Part shown: positions 1 to 8,831 of the stretch, piece after piece | How the letters are laid out: each line of letters starts with the position of its first letter | How positions within the stretch are numbered: position 1 is the first letter of the stretch | Source of the DNA: Symbiodinium natans | Taxonomy: Eukaryota; Sar; Dinophyceae; Suessiales; Symbiodiniaceae | Direction of reading: 5' to 3' | NCBI GenBank assembly: GCA_905221605.1 | Contig: CAJNDS010002748.1 | Location: forward strand, 1 to 64,000 | DNA: 64,000 nt | Program-made: the position numbers and the translations under genes | The notes under the pieces: generated by a model | Database searches by the model: none | Seen by the model: the letters and a program-made list of their open reading frames with translations, nothing else | What the model was told of the DNA's origin: nothing

Positions 1-70
1 CGCGCAACTGGCAAGTCAGAGCCGCAAGACACCCTTCCCGCAGGGCATCATCCCACCTACCCAAACCCAG

Positions 71-793
71 ATGCCCAACTTCTTCGAAACAGGCACCAGC
101 AAGACTTCACCATCATCCGGTAAACAACCACATCCACACCGAGATCTGTGCGCTCAGGACAACACCCACGACCTTGTGCAGGTTATCGACGCCGACGACA
201 CCCAAGTATCGCAACCGATAGCATCCGAAGTGGCCGAACAAGCACCTCAACCCCCTCCCCCTCTCCACCCCCACCCGCCTACCGTGGAAGACGAGCTGGA
301 TCCCAACCTCATTGGAGGCATCACCACACCCTCCTACCAGCCCAGCCCAAGATCTCCGATTACAGGTGAACCAGCATCCAGCCGCCCGTTCGAATCACCA
401 GGCGGCAGACAAAACAAAGTCCTCCTCGACATCGTCAACGCATTCGACGACGAAGAACTCATCCAGTATCTTAGCGGCATAGCTCCGCAGCGAGAACCAG
501 GTGACAAGGCCAAAATGGACAAGATCCGACAAGTACATGAACTCACCAGCTCGCTATCAAGATACGCGGCCCCGTCAGCAACAACCTGGATCTCCACCCT
601 CAAGATGTCTGGGCCTAAACTACAGGCCCAGAAAGAAATTGCCAAGAGACTCACGGTGTATGCGGAGGCGCATCCAAAAGATCAGGCATACCAGGACATG
701 GTGAAGGCCTGGTCACTTCCCAAGCTCACCAACACAGCAGGGACGGCAGCAGTCGCTATCGTGGTAGCAGGCCTTGCTTCCTACCTACATTGA
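71..793 (+). CDS. Cluster ORF1: unknown protein with C-terminal hydrophobic tail, possibly 5'-truncated by the window
   Basis: A 240-residue ORF from the ATG at 71. The frame stays open upstream to base 2, so the true start may lie outside the window. However, a C-rich stretch ending in CAG lies directly before this ATG, which favours it as the start. Residues 55-110 are Pro-rich and probably disordered. Residues 114-220 are predicted mostly helical and charged. Residues 222-239 form a hydrophobic Ala/Val/Leu/Ile segment that ends the protein, as in a tail-anchored membrane protein. I recognise no family. It is the first visible gene of the plus-strand cluster and lies 60 bp before the reverse transcriptase, so the two may share a precursor transcript. 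Codons ending in C are common, as in the rest of the cluster. Confidence 0.65.
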   Translation: MPNFFETGTSKTSPSSGKQPHPHRDLCAQDNTHDLVQVIDADDTQVSQPIASEVAEQAPQPPPPLHPHPPTVEDELDPNLIGGITTPSYQPSPRSPITGEPASSRPFESPGGRQNKVLLDIVNAFDDEELIQYLSGIAPQREPGDKAKMDKIRQVHELTSSLSRYAAPSATTWISTLKMSGPKLQAQKEIAKRLTVYAEAHPKDQAYQDMVKAWSLPKLTNTAGTAAVAIVVAGLASYLH

Positions 794-853
794 CTAGGTA
801 CCCTACTCACAACTCAGCAACCCTCTAGACGACTCAACCGCATACACTCCTCC

Positions 854-3505
854 ATGGTGAAGTGCATGGACATCGCGAAGAGCGTGGTCCAATACACATT
901 TCACCGCATACCTTTCTTACACAGATACTCCACTTGGCTCTACGGCAAGTTTTGGCTCACCGCTCTTTGCCATTTTCCTCGACGCCAAGTAGATCGACGC
1001 AGGCTGGTACGCCTCAAGCAGTTTCACCGTATCACCCCGGAGCTCTACACATTCGAATTTTTCAATCAGCCGAACGCAGTGTACTGGAGAGTCGACCACG
1101 GACGCATGTTTGAGCACCTCTATATTGGCAGCACCTCCACGAAAGTCACAGTCAGAGAAGATAACCGACGTAGAAAACACAACGCGCTCGCCGCTCAAAA
1201 ACTGGTCAACGCAGAACCAGCCATACACTACTGGCACACCACCAACACATATTGGGAGTTCGTTCCGATCAAAGTCCGCAGCGTTGACGATGTGGCAGAG
1301 TTGCACATGATTGAGCAGGCAGACATCGCGGACCTCCAACCCTCCCTCAACGCCCCCTTCATCTACAAACACTTCAAGGAAGACACAGGCCACACCTTCC
1401 AACCCAAGACCATTTGCGACGTCAACGTGCTGGCAACCAAACTACGTGCCCGACTACATCGACACCTAGGCAGGAAAACCAGACCTTGGCGAGCCGTCAA
1501 GGTACAGGTGGACACCAGAACGCGCATGTGGGGCCTCCTCACCGCCCTGTGCTCCACCACGGCTCTGCGATGGAAAACCACCAGAACGTTGATGAGTAGC
1601 AACTTCCCGGCCGAGAACATATACACACTACTACGAATGACCAACATCCTTGAATCCCCATACAAGGAGTTCTGCAAGGCAGCATTGGTCAAGGCACTGG
1701 ACAAGAGACATATGGAGATCCCTAACATAAGACCCCTCGTCACCAGTTTGCTCCCACCTATGGAAGAATGCCAACGCCATCTACGAGAAGTTCTACGCGC
1801 CATCATCGCAAGCCACTACCACGAACTATGTCCACTACATGTTCCGAAGACCACGGTGGTGGCCAAACCAGGATCCAGTATCGAGGCCCAGTGCCACAAC
1901 TGGCAGCGAATGTGTTTTGGACCAAAACTTGCGAGAAGATGCACTTGCCCCAACCCTACACAGGAACTCAGTGAACATCAAGTCATTGACCTTCAGACCG
2001 CACACGCATCACCAGAAGACCCTCTACACCACATCGTCACTTACTCATCCAAGACGGGTACCTTCCCGGAACCAGATACTTGGATTTCGCAGACGACGGA
2101 AGATGTTCGAAAATGGTGCAGACGCAATGGACTTTCCATCCCATCCAGGGAGGCCGTACAGCTCGCCCTTGCCCCGGCGGCACGGCTCAGCCACAACGTG
2201 AAGGAGCAACACGTGAACCACCACATGGTCAAAAGCCTCAAAACTCAGTACAGCGACTACATCATCGCGTGCGAGGACCACCATCCCCACAAGATGCTAG
2301 CGTACTGCCCCCTCCACTTCCAACAGCTTATGGACAAGATGTACGGCGACCCTGAAGTCTTCACCAAGATCAACATCACCCCGACCACAGCAGCGCACAA
2401 CGCGTGGCACCAACTTCCCCAACACATCAAGACAAGATACGCTTGGGGCATCAACCCAAACCGCAAAGACAAAGTCCCGGTGTCCTACATCTTCCCCAAG
2501 CGCAAGAAGGGCTTCATCAAGTCCCGGCCCATTGTCTCGTTCGCCCAGCACTTCGCCAAGAAGCTCTTCTCCACGGTCGCCAAGATCATCACCAACATCA
2601 TGTACATCTCGTTCCCCCAAGCGCTGCAACAGGACAACTCCTACAAGATCTTCAAGGAACTTCACACCTTCATGAACTCCAACAACGCGGACATGCACAT
2701 GCAGATCGCGGACCTAGCGGGCTTCTTCACCAGTGTCCCACAGGAACGTATCCTCCAAGCCCTCATGATCACCATGAACAAGTACTTCGCCAACTCCCAG
2801 CACGGCTTTGACACATGGCAGGACGTCTCCATCACCTACGACCCCAAAAAGACGCTTAGAACGGCCAGAACGTTCAATGGGAAGTACAAGCAGATCAACC
2901 ATGGTCGACGCACCATCTACATGCACGACATCTGGGAGATCACTCAGTACGTCTTGAAGTGCAGCTATTTCACCTCCCAGCAACAAGTATACAAGCAGAC
3001 CAGAGGTAGCCCAATGGGACACCCAATGTCACCGGTGTTATGCCACATGGTCTGTTGTGTCGAAGAACACCAATGGCATGAGACATATCGGATAGCCTTG
3101 GCATCGTGCGCAGTTCTCGACCGCTTCGCCAAGAGATATGTTGACGACCGCATTTGCATCCTACCACAAAGTTGGGCCTACACGAGCCCTTGGGGCGAGT
3201 TTCTCCAAACAGAGTTCTACGGCCCGCCCATATTGTTGGAAGAACAAGAAGAAGCCAACTACCTCGGATGCAACATCGACCTACACCGCAAAGAAGTTCG
3301 CCTCATTCTCCCCTCACAGACACACCAGCTTCTTTCCCCAAGGGGATCCACACCTATAGTCCACCGTGCCAGTGCATATCGAACGAGACGCCACATGATC
3401 TCAAAGATAGCGTATCCCGAGCCGGTTCGTCTACAACAACTCCGAGAACTTCGCGCCCTCTACCAAGCCCACGACCCAGACATGCTGACGTTTGTGCATA
3501 GATGA
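854..3505 (+). CDS. Reverse transcriptase with N-terminal GIY-YIG-like nuclease (permuted Penelope-like type)
   Basis: This 883-residue protein should copy RNA into DNA and nick its target. Visible order: a basic N terminus (1-65); a GIY-YIG-like domain with VYW at 76-78, YIG at 90-92, an Arg/Lys/His-rich helix at 101-109, Glu154 and P-x-LN at 163-166; a long linker with C-x-C at 363-365 and His375/His384, a possible zinc site; then the RT. RT motifs are SRPIVS (557-562), motif A around Asp620 followed by GFFTSVP, motif B RGSPMGHPMSP (717-727), motif C YVDD (762-765) and a YLG motif at 803-805. No C-terminal nuclease follows. Known family: canonical Penelope-like elements carry GIY-YIG after the RT, while the Chlamys/Naiad group carries it before, as here. 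The frame is intact for 2.65 kb although neighbouring genes are disturbed. Membership of that exact group is inference. A group II intron RT is unlikely because the fingers and motif A resemble PLEs and there is no maturase domain. Confidence 0.88.
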   Translation: MVKCMDIAKSVVQYTFHRIPFLHRYSTWLYGKFWLTALCHFPRRQVDRRRLVRLKQFHRITPELYTFEFFNQPNAVYWRVDHGRMFEHLYIGSTSTKVTVREDNRRRKHNALAAQKLVNAEPAIHYWHTTNTYWEFVPIKVRSVDDVAELHMIEQADIADLQPSLNAPFIYKHFKEDTGHTFQPKTICDVNVLATKLRARLHRHLGRKTRPWRAVKVQVDTRTRMWGLLTALCSTTALRWKTTRTLMSSNFPAENIYTLLRMTNILESPYKEFCKAALVKALDKRHMEIPNIRPLVTSLLPPMEECQRHLREVLRAIIASHYHELCPLHVPKTTVVAKPGSSIEAQCHNWQRMCFGPKLARRCTCPNPTQELSEHQVIDLQTAHASPEDPLHHIVTYSSKTGTFPEPDTWISQTTEDVRKWCRRNGLSIPSREAVQLALAPAARLSHNVKEQHVNHHMVKSLKTQYSDYIIACEDHHPHKMLAYCPLHFQQLMDKMYGDPEVFTKINITPTTAAHNAWHQLPQHIKTRYAWGINPNRKDKVPVSYIFPKRKKGFIKSRPIVSFAQHFAKKLFSTVAKIITNIMYISFPQALQQDNSYKIFKELHTFMNSNNADMHMQIADLAGFFTSVPQERILQALMITMNKYFANSQHGFDTWQDVSITYDPKKTLRTARTFNGKYKQINHGRRTIYMHDIWEITQYVLKCSYFTSQQQVYKQTRGSPMGHPMSPVLCHMVCCVEEHQWHETYRIALASCAVLDRFAKRYVDDRICILPQSWAYTSPWGEFLQTEFYGPPILLEEQEEANYLGCNIDLHRKEVRLILPSQTHQLLSPRGSTPIVHRASAYRTRRHMISKIAYPEPVRLQQLRELRALYQAHDPDMLTFVHR

Positions 3506-3794
3506 CTCGAAGTACCACAGCAAAATCAATATCAAAGACCGCCAGCAAGTGCCCATGATGCGCAGTGACGGATTGCAGTCGTTGAGGTCCCCAAACTTTT
3601 CCTCCCCAAACCCCGCGTCCCGCAGCGAAGTGTGATTTTGAGCATGTACATCATGCAATCATGTGAAGTCCGCCCTTACCCCTCCCCGCACCCACCCAGA
3701 GCGCTTCTCTTCAGTGGCTAACGCAGTGACAGACGTAGCATAGAACAAGTTGCCCAGCTGATAGAACAGCAAGTCGATTATCCAATTCTTCACC
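3506..3794 (+). promoter_or_regulatory. Spacer with C-rich polypyrimidine tract and AG (candidate trans-splice acceptor)
   Basis: The 289-bp spacer between ORF2 and ORF3 has no credible gene. Bases 3670-3699 are almost all C/T with few A and end in a CAG at 3697-3699, about 95 bp before the ORF3 start. In dinoflagellates a pyrimidine tract plus AG is where the spliced leader is added. The function here is inferred from position and composition only. Confidence 0.4.
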
Positions 3795-4580
3795 ATGCCG
3801 ACCAACAAGATGCACGAGGAGCAGACCATTCCGGATCCTCAGCCAGCAGGCCAGCAACATCCCAACAGCCAGCCGGATAGAATGCAGACAGCCTCCGAGA
3901 TCCCAGATGAGATCGCCAACCCCAACGATCCGATCCATCAGACCACGGACGAAGCGGTGAAGCTCCTCATGGACACAGTATCCTCGCAAGCAGAGAAGAT
4001 CCGAACCCTCGACCAGACTGTCTACCAGCTCGAACAAGAGCTCGGTTTCGTCTACGAGCGAACCTGCAGCCAATCAGTATTACAAGAACTCCTGGACGTC
4101 AAACGAGCGGCGTACAGGGCGGACTCATCAAGAGCCTGCGCCTCCAACGACATCAGCCGACACACAAGTTCCATCCGCGATCTTCACCTACAACTCAACG
4201 ATATCAAGCGTGATCAAACCCTCCAAGCCCGACGACTACAGGAACTAGGAGTACGACTAGATGCTCTCGGACATCAAACCCGCCACCAACTACAAGAACT
4301 ACGAGACAGACTCCGCCTCCATGCCACCATTCCGCAGGACCCTCATCCATCATCCCACACCACCATCTACGCAAGCTTGGACGAGACAAGAACTCGCTTA
4401 GACACCATCGACCAACTCCTTTCTCGACACGACCAAAGCATCAAGTACCTGTGCAGGTGCCTTCGATCCCCAACCGGCTCAGCGACATCCTCCAGGCAGG
4501 CACCCATTGGACAGTACAGATCAAACTCCAGGGCCCCGCTCGAAAGAGATGATCCTCTACAGCATCTTCATGATCCATGA
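3795..4580 (+). CDS. Cluster ORF3: coiled-coil protein with a frame-shifted C terminus
   Basis: A 261-residue ORF from ATG 3795. Residues 1-50 are polar and Pro/Gln-rich. Residues 52-178 show long runs of heptad-spaced Leu/Ile/Val with Glu, Gln, Arg and Lys between, a clear coiled coil suited to self-association. No enzyme motif is seen. The annotated end is probably not the real one. From about 4442 the C-ending codon pattern moves one frame back to about 4545, then one frame back again and runs to a TAA at 4693-4695. Two missing bases, decay, or two -1 shifts would explain this, and the intact product would be about 300 residues. It sits directly after the RT. A structural, particle or nucleic-acid-bridging role is conceivable, but nothing in the sequence shows it. 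Confidence 0.6.
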   Translation: MPTNKMHEEQTIPDPQPAGQQHPNSQPDRMQTASEIPDEIANPNDPIHQTTDEAVKLLMDTVSSQAEKIRTLDQTVYQLEQELGFVYERTCSQSVLQELLDVKRAAYRADSSRACASNDISRHTSSIRDLHLQLNDIKRDQTLQARRLQELGVRLDALGHQTRHQLQELRDRLRLHATIPQDPHPSSHTTIYASLDETRTRLDTIDQLLSRHDQSIKYLCRCLRSPTGSATSSRQAPIGQYRSNSRAPLERDDPLQHLHDP

Positions 4581-4695
4581 CCTCAAGAATCGGAACCAGG
4601 AACAGGCGCGGTTCATCTGTCCACTCAACGACGTCGTGCAGAACGCAAAGTTGGATGATAACTGGCCTCAACAGCACCGCCACAGCATCCAGTAA
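4581..4695 (+). pseudogene. Out-of-frame coding continuation of ORF3
   Basis: After the ORF3 stop, the frame starting EMILYS (about 4546) continues to TAA 4693-4695 with strongly C/G-ending codons and a normal mix of residues (IHDLKNRNQEQ, ICPLNDVV). This is far more protein-like than the His/Pro-rich end of ORF3 itself. I read it as the displaced C terminus of ORF3. A separate small overlapping gene is less likely. Confidence 0.45.
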
Positions 4696-4816
4696 CATTG
4701 TTACGCTTTGGTCAATTTTGTTTTCACCAAAAACGATTCCCGTTCTATCTCACCTACATCCGACGCTTGGCTTGGAGTGAGCAAAAGAACCGAGACCAAG
4801 CGCGAGTCCCGCACCT

Positions 4817-4928
4817 TCATGTTTCATGATAAACTTCATCCCACCCCCATCCCTTTGTGACGGAACCCCTTGACGTTGATTGCATACGGAAATTCACGCA
4901 CTGTACAGCTGACTATCATGAAACATGA
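4817..4928. repeat. Perfect 15-bp inverted repeat in the ORF3-ORF4 spacer
   Basis: Bases 4817-4831 (TCATGTTTCATGATA) are the exact reverse complement of 4914-4928, with 82 bp between. The spacer is otherwise gene-free. The arms could form a stem in RNA or mark a dyad binding site. Function is unknown. Confidence 0.7.
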
Positions 4929-4948
4929 CAGATTGTTTGGATCGAGTA

Positions 4949-4974
4949 ACGTTCCCATCGCTCATCCACCTCAG
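4949..4974 (+). promoter_or_regulatory. C/T-rich tract ending in CAG just before ORF4
   Basis: A pyrimidine-rich stretch ending CCACCTCAG lies 2 bp before the ATG at 4977. It is a candidate spliced-leader acceptor by analogy with the other spacers of this cluster. No leader sequence can be seen because it is supplied in trans. Confidence 0.35.
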
Positions 4975-4976
4975 TC

Positions 4977-5942
4977 ATGGTGAAGCACGACCACCACGGA
5001 GATGAACGTCCCCGACGAAACAGATCGCGGTCCTGCAGACGAAGTCCCCGCACTACCAGAGCCACAAGACCGGCCATGGACTCAAGAGACCCACCTCGAC
5101 GACATCGAACTGAGAATCCGTCTCAACCAGAGCCTCTCAGCCAGCAAAAACTGGCGCTACAAAGTGCAGTCTCCACGGCAAAGACCCAGGTCATCCAACT
5201 TATGGAGGACATCAGAGTCGGGGACCTCTCCAACCTCCTCTTTGACAATTCCATCACTATGAACGCGATACAGAAGATCTTCGACATCAACTCTACCGCA
5301 CTCAAACTACGTGAACACGTGCACCAAGCTGACCTGTTCAGAACCCTCCTCAAGAGCTTTCAGGATGCCAAGGGTGACACCGTGATACGAAGTTCCGAGG
5401 CGCTTAACTGGTTCACACCCAGTTCGCTGGCAGTTCCAACAAAGCGCCCGGGTTGCACCGTATACGAGTTCATCGACATGATGGACAGACAGCAGATCAC
5501 TGAAAACGGCATGTACAAGATCCTGGAAGACGACACCGTGGACAGCATCAAGAACTACCGCCGCACCTTTGAGGACCTCCAGCAAGCAGAAAACCAACTA
5601 GTCGTCACCAAGACTATCGCAGTCAAAGCTAAACCCAAGTCCCCAAGAACATCGCGCGCCTCGTCATCGACGGCACCGGGACCGGCACGACATGATTCTC
5701 AGTCGACCAGACATCCGGCATCATCGCACCGAGGAGACAATGACCCCAGACCCGCACCACCAGCGCCCACGGACCCTACTCCCAGACCCAGCCCCAAACC
5801 CATGCCCCGTGTCCACAGTCATCCCACCTGGCAGCACTACGGATGCCGACTGTACTGCGCGTGCGGGGGATGGTGTGCCAAAGAAGGCACGCACACAGTC
5901 CACCTATGCCGGAGATGCATGAATCGAGCCATCGGAAGTTGA
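4977..5942 (+). CDS. Cluster ORF4: helical protein with C-terminal Cys/His-rich zinc-binding-like motif
   Basis: A 321-residue ORF. Residues 62-215 are predicted helical and well behaved. Residues 220-285 are Pro/Ser/Arg-rich. The C terminus holds C290, C294, C296, C300, H306, H309, C311 and C314, an arrangement that could bind one or two zinc ions. No named family is recognised. The Arg/Ser-rich N terminus (residues 11-57) is suspect: between about 5002 and 5165 the C-ending codon signal lies in another frame, which has its own ATG at 5002 and encodes an acidic Pro-rich segment beginning MNVPDETDRG. The real N terminus is therefore probably not RS-like. Start 4977 is kept because it follows the CAG acceptor-like site and shares ATGGTGAAG with the RT start. 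Nucleic-acid binding through the Cys cluster is a guess. Confidence 0.6.
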   Translation: MVKHDHHGDERPRRNRSRSCRRSPRTTRATRPAMDSRDPPRRHRTENPSQPEPLSQQKLALQSAVSTAKTQVIQLMEDIRVGDLSNLLFDNSITMNAIQKIFDINSTALKLREHVHQADLFRTLLKSFQDAKGDTVIRSSEALNWFTPSSLAVPTKRPGCTVYEFIDMMDRQQITENGMYKILEDDTVDSIKNYRRTFEDLQQAENQLVVTKTIAVKAKPKSPRTSRASSSTAPGPARHDSQSTRHPASSHRGDNDPRPAPPAPTDPTPRPSPKPMPRVHSHPTWQHYGCRLYCACGGWCAKEGTHTVHLCRRCMNRAIGS

Positions 5943-6286
5943 CGATGATGATAGTGAGATCAGCGGAGTTCTCTGACATAGGGTGGTATAGACAACTCCT
6001 TAAGACGAAGTGTGTCTTGAGATGGCGCTGCCGGACGGAGATTCGGCAAGCGCAACATGTCTGCCGGCATCATAAGTACAAAACCTGTTCCGCGGAGAGG
6101 TCTGAAGTGCACGCACCATGTCAATCCGCACACTGAGTTTTTGACTCGATTGAAAGTGGACAGGACCTGTAGGAACAGTAGGCACTAGCATGAGTGAGAT
6201 TGCGTGACACTGCGGAAGCCAAACCATTTTCAGATCAACCACACTCGCACCATCACCCATTCACCTTTCCCCGATCGCCCCACCTC
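5943..6286. other. Spacer between ORF4 and ORF5
   Basis: 344 bp without a credible gene. It ends in a C/T-rich run (about 6241-6286) before the ORF5 ATG. A short imperfect stem-loop occurs near 6001-6024 (CTTAAGAC / GTCTTGAG). Nothing else is recognisable. Confidence 0.4.
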
Positions 6287-7192
6287 ATGAGTTGGTTGAC
6301 CCAGACGGCGTTCAACAAGGCAGTGCAGGCCGCGTACGATCAGGATTACTTGGAACTCCCCGACATCCACATCCCCATCCGCTGGTACACCGCCCAACTT
6401 CTACTTGAACAACTCACCAAAATCGGCAACTCACCCCATCCCTTCACGCCCATCATGATCCCCACCAGCGAGGCGCTCTCAATCTGGGGACACCTGCAAG
6501 ATTGGCACAAGAACTTCGGCTACCACCTCGACAAGATCTCCATGCCCACACCACAACCCGCACACCTACCTCATCAAGACGAACCACCACAAGCAACCAA
6601 GAAGAGACGACAACAGTACCAACCGGATGACCCGCGCTTGCACCTCGAGTTCGACGGCATCACCTCGGACCTGCTCCAGGACATCTCCCTCGCACACCTC
6701 GATCCACACACACATGTGGCCGCGGATTGGCTCGCGGACCAACCCGTTTTGACGACATGGGAGGCCATCCAAGACCCGGAAAAGTACAAAGAGTGGAAGG
6801 CCCACACCCAGTGGAATGACACAACATATCACATTTTCGCCCAAGCCCTTCATTCCCATCCCTTTGCCGTTCGCCTCGCTGCGATACGCAAAAAAGCCAA
6901 AGAAGATTCACACCAGCACCAGCTGCTCTGGAAACACCCATGGCACCAGAACAGCTGGCAGTATCACACGCACTACGACAAGGAGACCAAGAGAAGCTTC
7001 ATGTACAAGGGCGACCGCACGATCCACAGACGCGAGGAGGATAGCCCAATGCCAGATCCAACTGCACAACCCTCAGAACCCAAGAAGGACACCCCACACA
7101 ACTCACCAATGCCCTACCATCCACCACCTGAAGAAGAAGATGATCGACGATCCCAAATCTCTGAAGACGAGATGTACCCGGCGGTGAAGTAG
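6287..7192 (+). CDS. Cluster ORF5: unknown protein; in-frame TAG followed by a hydrophobic extension
   Basis: The ATG at 6287 (MSWLTQ) is chosen because the longer frame from 6194 has no ATG and lies in non-coding-like sequence. This gives 301 residues. The N-terminal 90 residues are helical with several Trp and Ile; a His/Trp-rich middle follows; the end is acidic and Pro-rich. The stop is TAG at 7190-7192. The same frame then continues for 42 C/G-ending codons to TGA 7319-7321 and encodes a hydrophobic segment (ENIVIFLIATAYSI). With the extension the protein would end in a membrane-anchor-like tail, as ORF1 does. Stop-codon readthrough, a nonsense mutation or a sequencing error are all possible. 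No family is recognised. Confidence 0.65.
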   Translation: MSWLTQTAFNKAVQAAYDQDYLELPDIHIPIRWYTAQLLLEQLTKIGNSPHPFTPIMIPTSEALSIWGHLQDWHKNFGYHLDKISMPTPQPAHLPHQDEPPQATKKRRQQYQPDDPRLHLEFDGITSDLLQDISLAHLDPHTHVAADWLADQPVLTTWEAIQDPEKYKEWKAHTQWNDTTYHIFAQALHSHPFAVRLAAIRKKAKEDSHQHQLLWKHPWHQNSWQYHTHYDKETKRSFMYKGDRTIHRREEDSPMPDPTAQPSEPKKDTPHNSPMPYHPPPEEEDDRRSQISEDEMYPAVK

Positions 7193-7321
7193 AAACATGC
7201 CGTGGAAATCGACGATATGATTGCCGAGAACATTGTGATCTTCCTGATCGCCACTGCATACAGCATCACACACCTGCGCCATACAAGCCCTCTTGCGAAT
7301 CCAAAAGAGGCCATTAACTGA
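7193..7321 (+). pseudogene. In-frame readthrough extension of ORF5 with membrane-like segment
   Basis: This is the frame of ORF5 after its TAG. It holds 42 codons, many ending in C or G, with an apolar stretch of about 14 residues and then a polar tail, closed by TGA. The codon pattern argues that it was or is translated as the C terminus of ORF5. Confidence 0.45.
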
Positions 7322-7344
7322 CAAGATGCGAGTTGAAGCCATGC

Positions 7345-7475
7345 CGACCTAAGCACCTCCCCCGTCCCCTTTCTCCCCTTCCCCCTGCCCATGGCAGACC
7401 TCATCTCTTCACTATCACGCATGAGAACATTACCACAGTTTTTTGGCACGAACCCGACCCCGTCCCTTTCCCCAG
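7345..7475 (+). promoter_or_regulatory. Two C-rich pyrimidine tracts before ORF6
   Basis: The first tract lies at about 7354-7390 (mostly CCCC/CTTT). The second, 7453-7475, ends in CCCCAG at 7470-7475, 6 bp before the ORF6 ATG at 7482. The second is the best acceptor-like site of the whole cluster. Its role in trans-splicing is inferred. Confidence 0.45.
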
Positions 7476-7481
7476 CCCAAC

Positions 7482-8831
7482 ATGTGGAGCCACATACTGG
7501 ACTTCCTGACCGGTCCCCTCCACGTGATCTTCATGGACGAGCACGAACTCGAAATGGAGCATCTGCGCAGAGATCCACACTACAGCATGGAACCCTTCTA
7601 CCAACGGTACAACTACCTCGACGACACGTACCACACGGCCCCAGCGTACTACACGGAGAAGGCACCCCTACACAAAGTCATCGACCCGTCGTACTTCAAA
7701 GCATACGAAGGCTGGCACATCAATATCAGGAATGCCATCACCTACCAAGCGCTCAAGAACATGATGATGACATTCCATGGCTTTCAGGACCTCTACATCT
7801 CCTCCAGCACATCTACGACGGCCACATTTGTGTGTCTACTACCAACTCAAAATCAGATGCTCACCCCGGTTTCAAAATTTCTCGGCCAAGAGGTACGTGA
7901 CAAAACCAAGCATGAGCTCAACATTCAGCGAATCATCCGCCGCATCCCCACTCACATCAAAGGTCACTACGTTGAAAAACCTCTTCGAGATGACCACCCA
8001 CATCCCGGTGCGGCACTGTGCCTACCCCACATCGCCCAGATCGTCTTCTCCAAGTATGAATCGGCTAACACAGCTCTGATTGCCTCGCAGTGGTACGAGA
8101 CCACGGTCCGCATAGCCACAATGGCCAGAAGAGGTTTCCAGATTGGTGACAAGTTGTTCCTAGAAGACCTGCCAGCTCCCACCACGAAATCGCTACATGA
8201 TGGACGCGTCATCTTCATCCAGAAAGCCAACCCACGCCCCTCGCACCTAGAACGCCAACTTCAAGATGACATGGAGTGGAATGCGATCTTGGCGATCACC
8301 CGACAGCACACGGTTGAGGAGTTCCAGCAGTACCTCCCTCCTGAAATCCTCGGGGTGCACAAGCTCATCCTCTACGTCAACACCAAATTACAGGAATGGC
8401 AAACCAGGAACAACGAGTCCTGTTTGCAGAACAATATCTTCTCACGCGCCGACATCCACATGATGATACACGTCCTCAAGTTTTTCAGCCCCAGACACGC
8501 AGAATGGCGCTTCACAAGAGAAATCTTCGGCCCGGACTACACCATCCTAGACTTCAACGGCTCCACCTGCGCTATCCCCATGCAACCTCTACGTGACAAT
8601 CTGACAGAGTGGCTACGTCAACACAAACGACTAGTCTCATCTCTACTGCACGCAGAGCACGACCACCGGCAGCCCAACCATCCGCTCTCCAGCCACACGC
8701 TCTTCGAAGACGTAGGCACCATTTCAGACGAAGAAGAGCTCTGGCAAAGACGCCAAGAATGGAATCCGGTTCAACGGTTCCCGACGACCACCTACAACAG
8801 CTACACCGAGCCGGACCTGTCCGTGGACTGA
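7482..8831 (+). CDS. Cluster ORF6: large protein, first of three putative paralogues (ORF6-8)
   Basis: The ATG at 7482 (MWSHILDF) is preferred: the open frame begins at 7443 but has no ATG there, and a CCCCAG lies 6 bp upstream of 7482. The product is 449 residues. Residues 15-19 read VIFMD, which recurs at 18-22 of ORF7. Around residue 295 is an NT-x-L-x-x-W segment followed by an amphipathic helix like that in ORF7 and ORF8. Bases 7800-7900 are doubtful: the ORF reads as a Ser/Thr run while another frame reads as a normal sequence (LLQHIYDGHICVS), so a small frame displacement may be present. The C terminus is acidic. No catalytic motif or known domain is recognised. Being one of three related large proteins next to an RT suggests a structural or replication partner, but this is inference. 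Confidence 0.65.
   Translation: MWSHILDFLTGPLHVIFMDEHELEMEHLRRDPHYSMEPFYQRYNYLDDTYHTAPAYYTEKAPLHKVIDPSYFKAYEGWHINIRNAITYQALKNMMMTFHGFQDLYISSSTSTTATFVCLLPTQNQMLTPVSKFLGQEVRDKTKHELNIQRIIRRIPTHIKGHYVEKPLRDDHPHPGAALCLPHIAQIVFSKYESANTALIASQWYETTVRIATMARRGFQIGDKLFLEDLPAPTTKSLHDGRVIFIQKANPRPSHLERQLQDDMEWNAILAITRQHTVEEFQQYLPPEILGVHKLILYVNTKLQEWQTRNNESCLQNNIFSRADIHMMIHVLKFFSPRHAEWRFTREIFGPDYTILDFNGSTCAIPMQPLRDNLTEWLRQHKRLVSSLLHAEHDHRQPNHPLSSHTLFEDVGTISDEEELWQRRQEWNPVQRFPTTTYNSYTEPDLSVD

Noticed and set aside
4977-5165. RS-type splicing-factor N terminus in ORF4
   Set aside because: The Arg/Ser/Pro content comes from reading C-ending codons out of frame; the adjacent frame holds the better coding signal.
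6194-6286. Upstream extension of ORF5 to 6194, and of ORF6 to 7443
   Set aside because: Neither extension begins with ATG; both lie in pyrimidine-rich leader sequence just before good ATGs (6287 and 7482).
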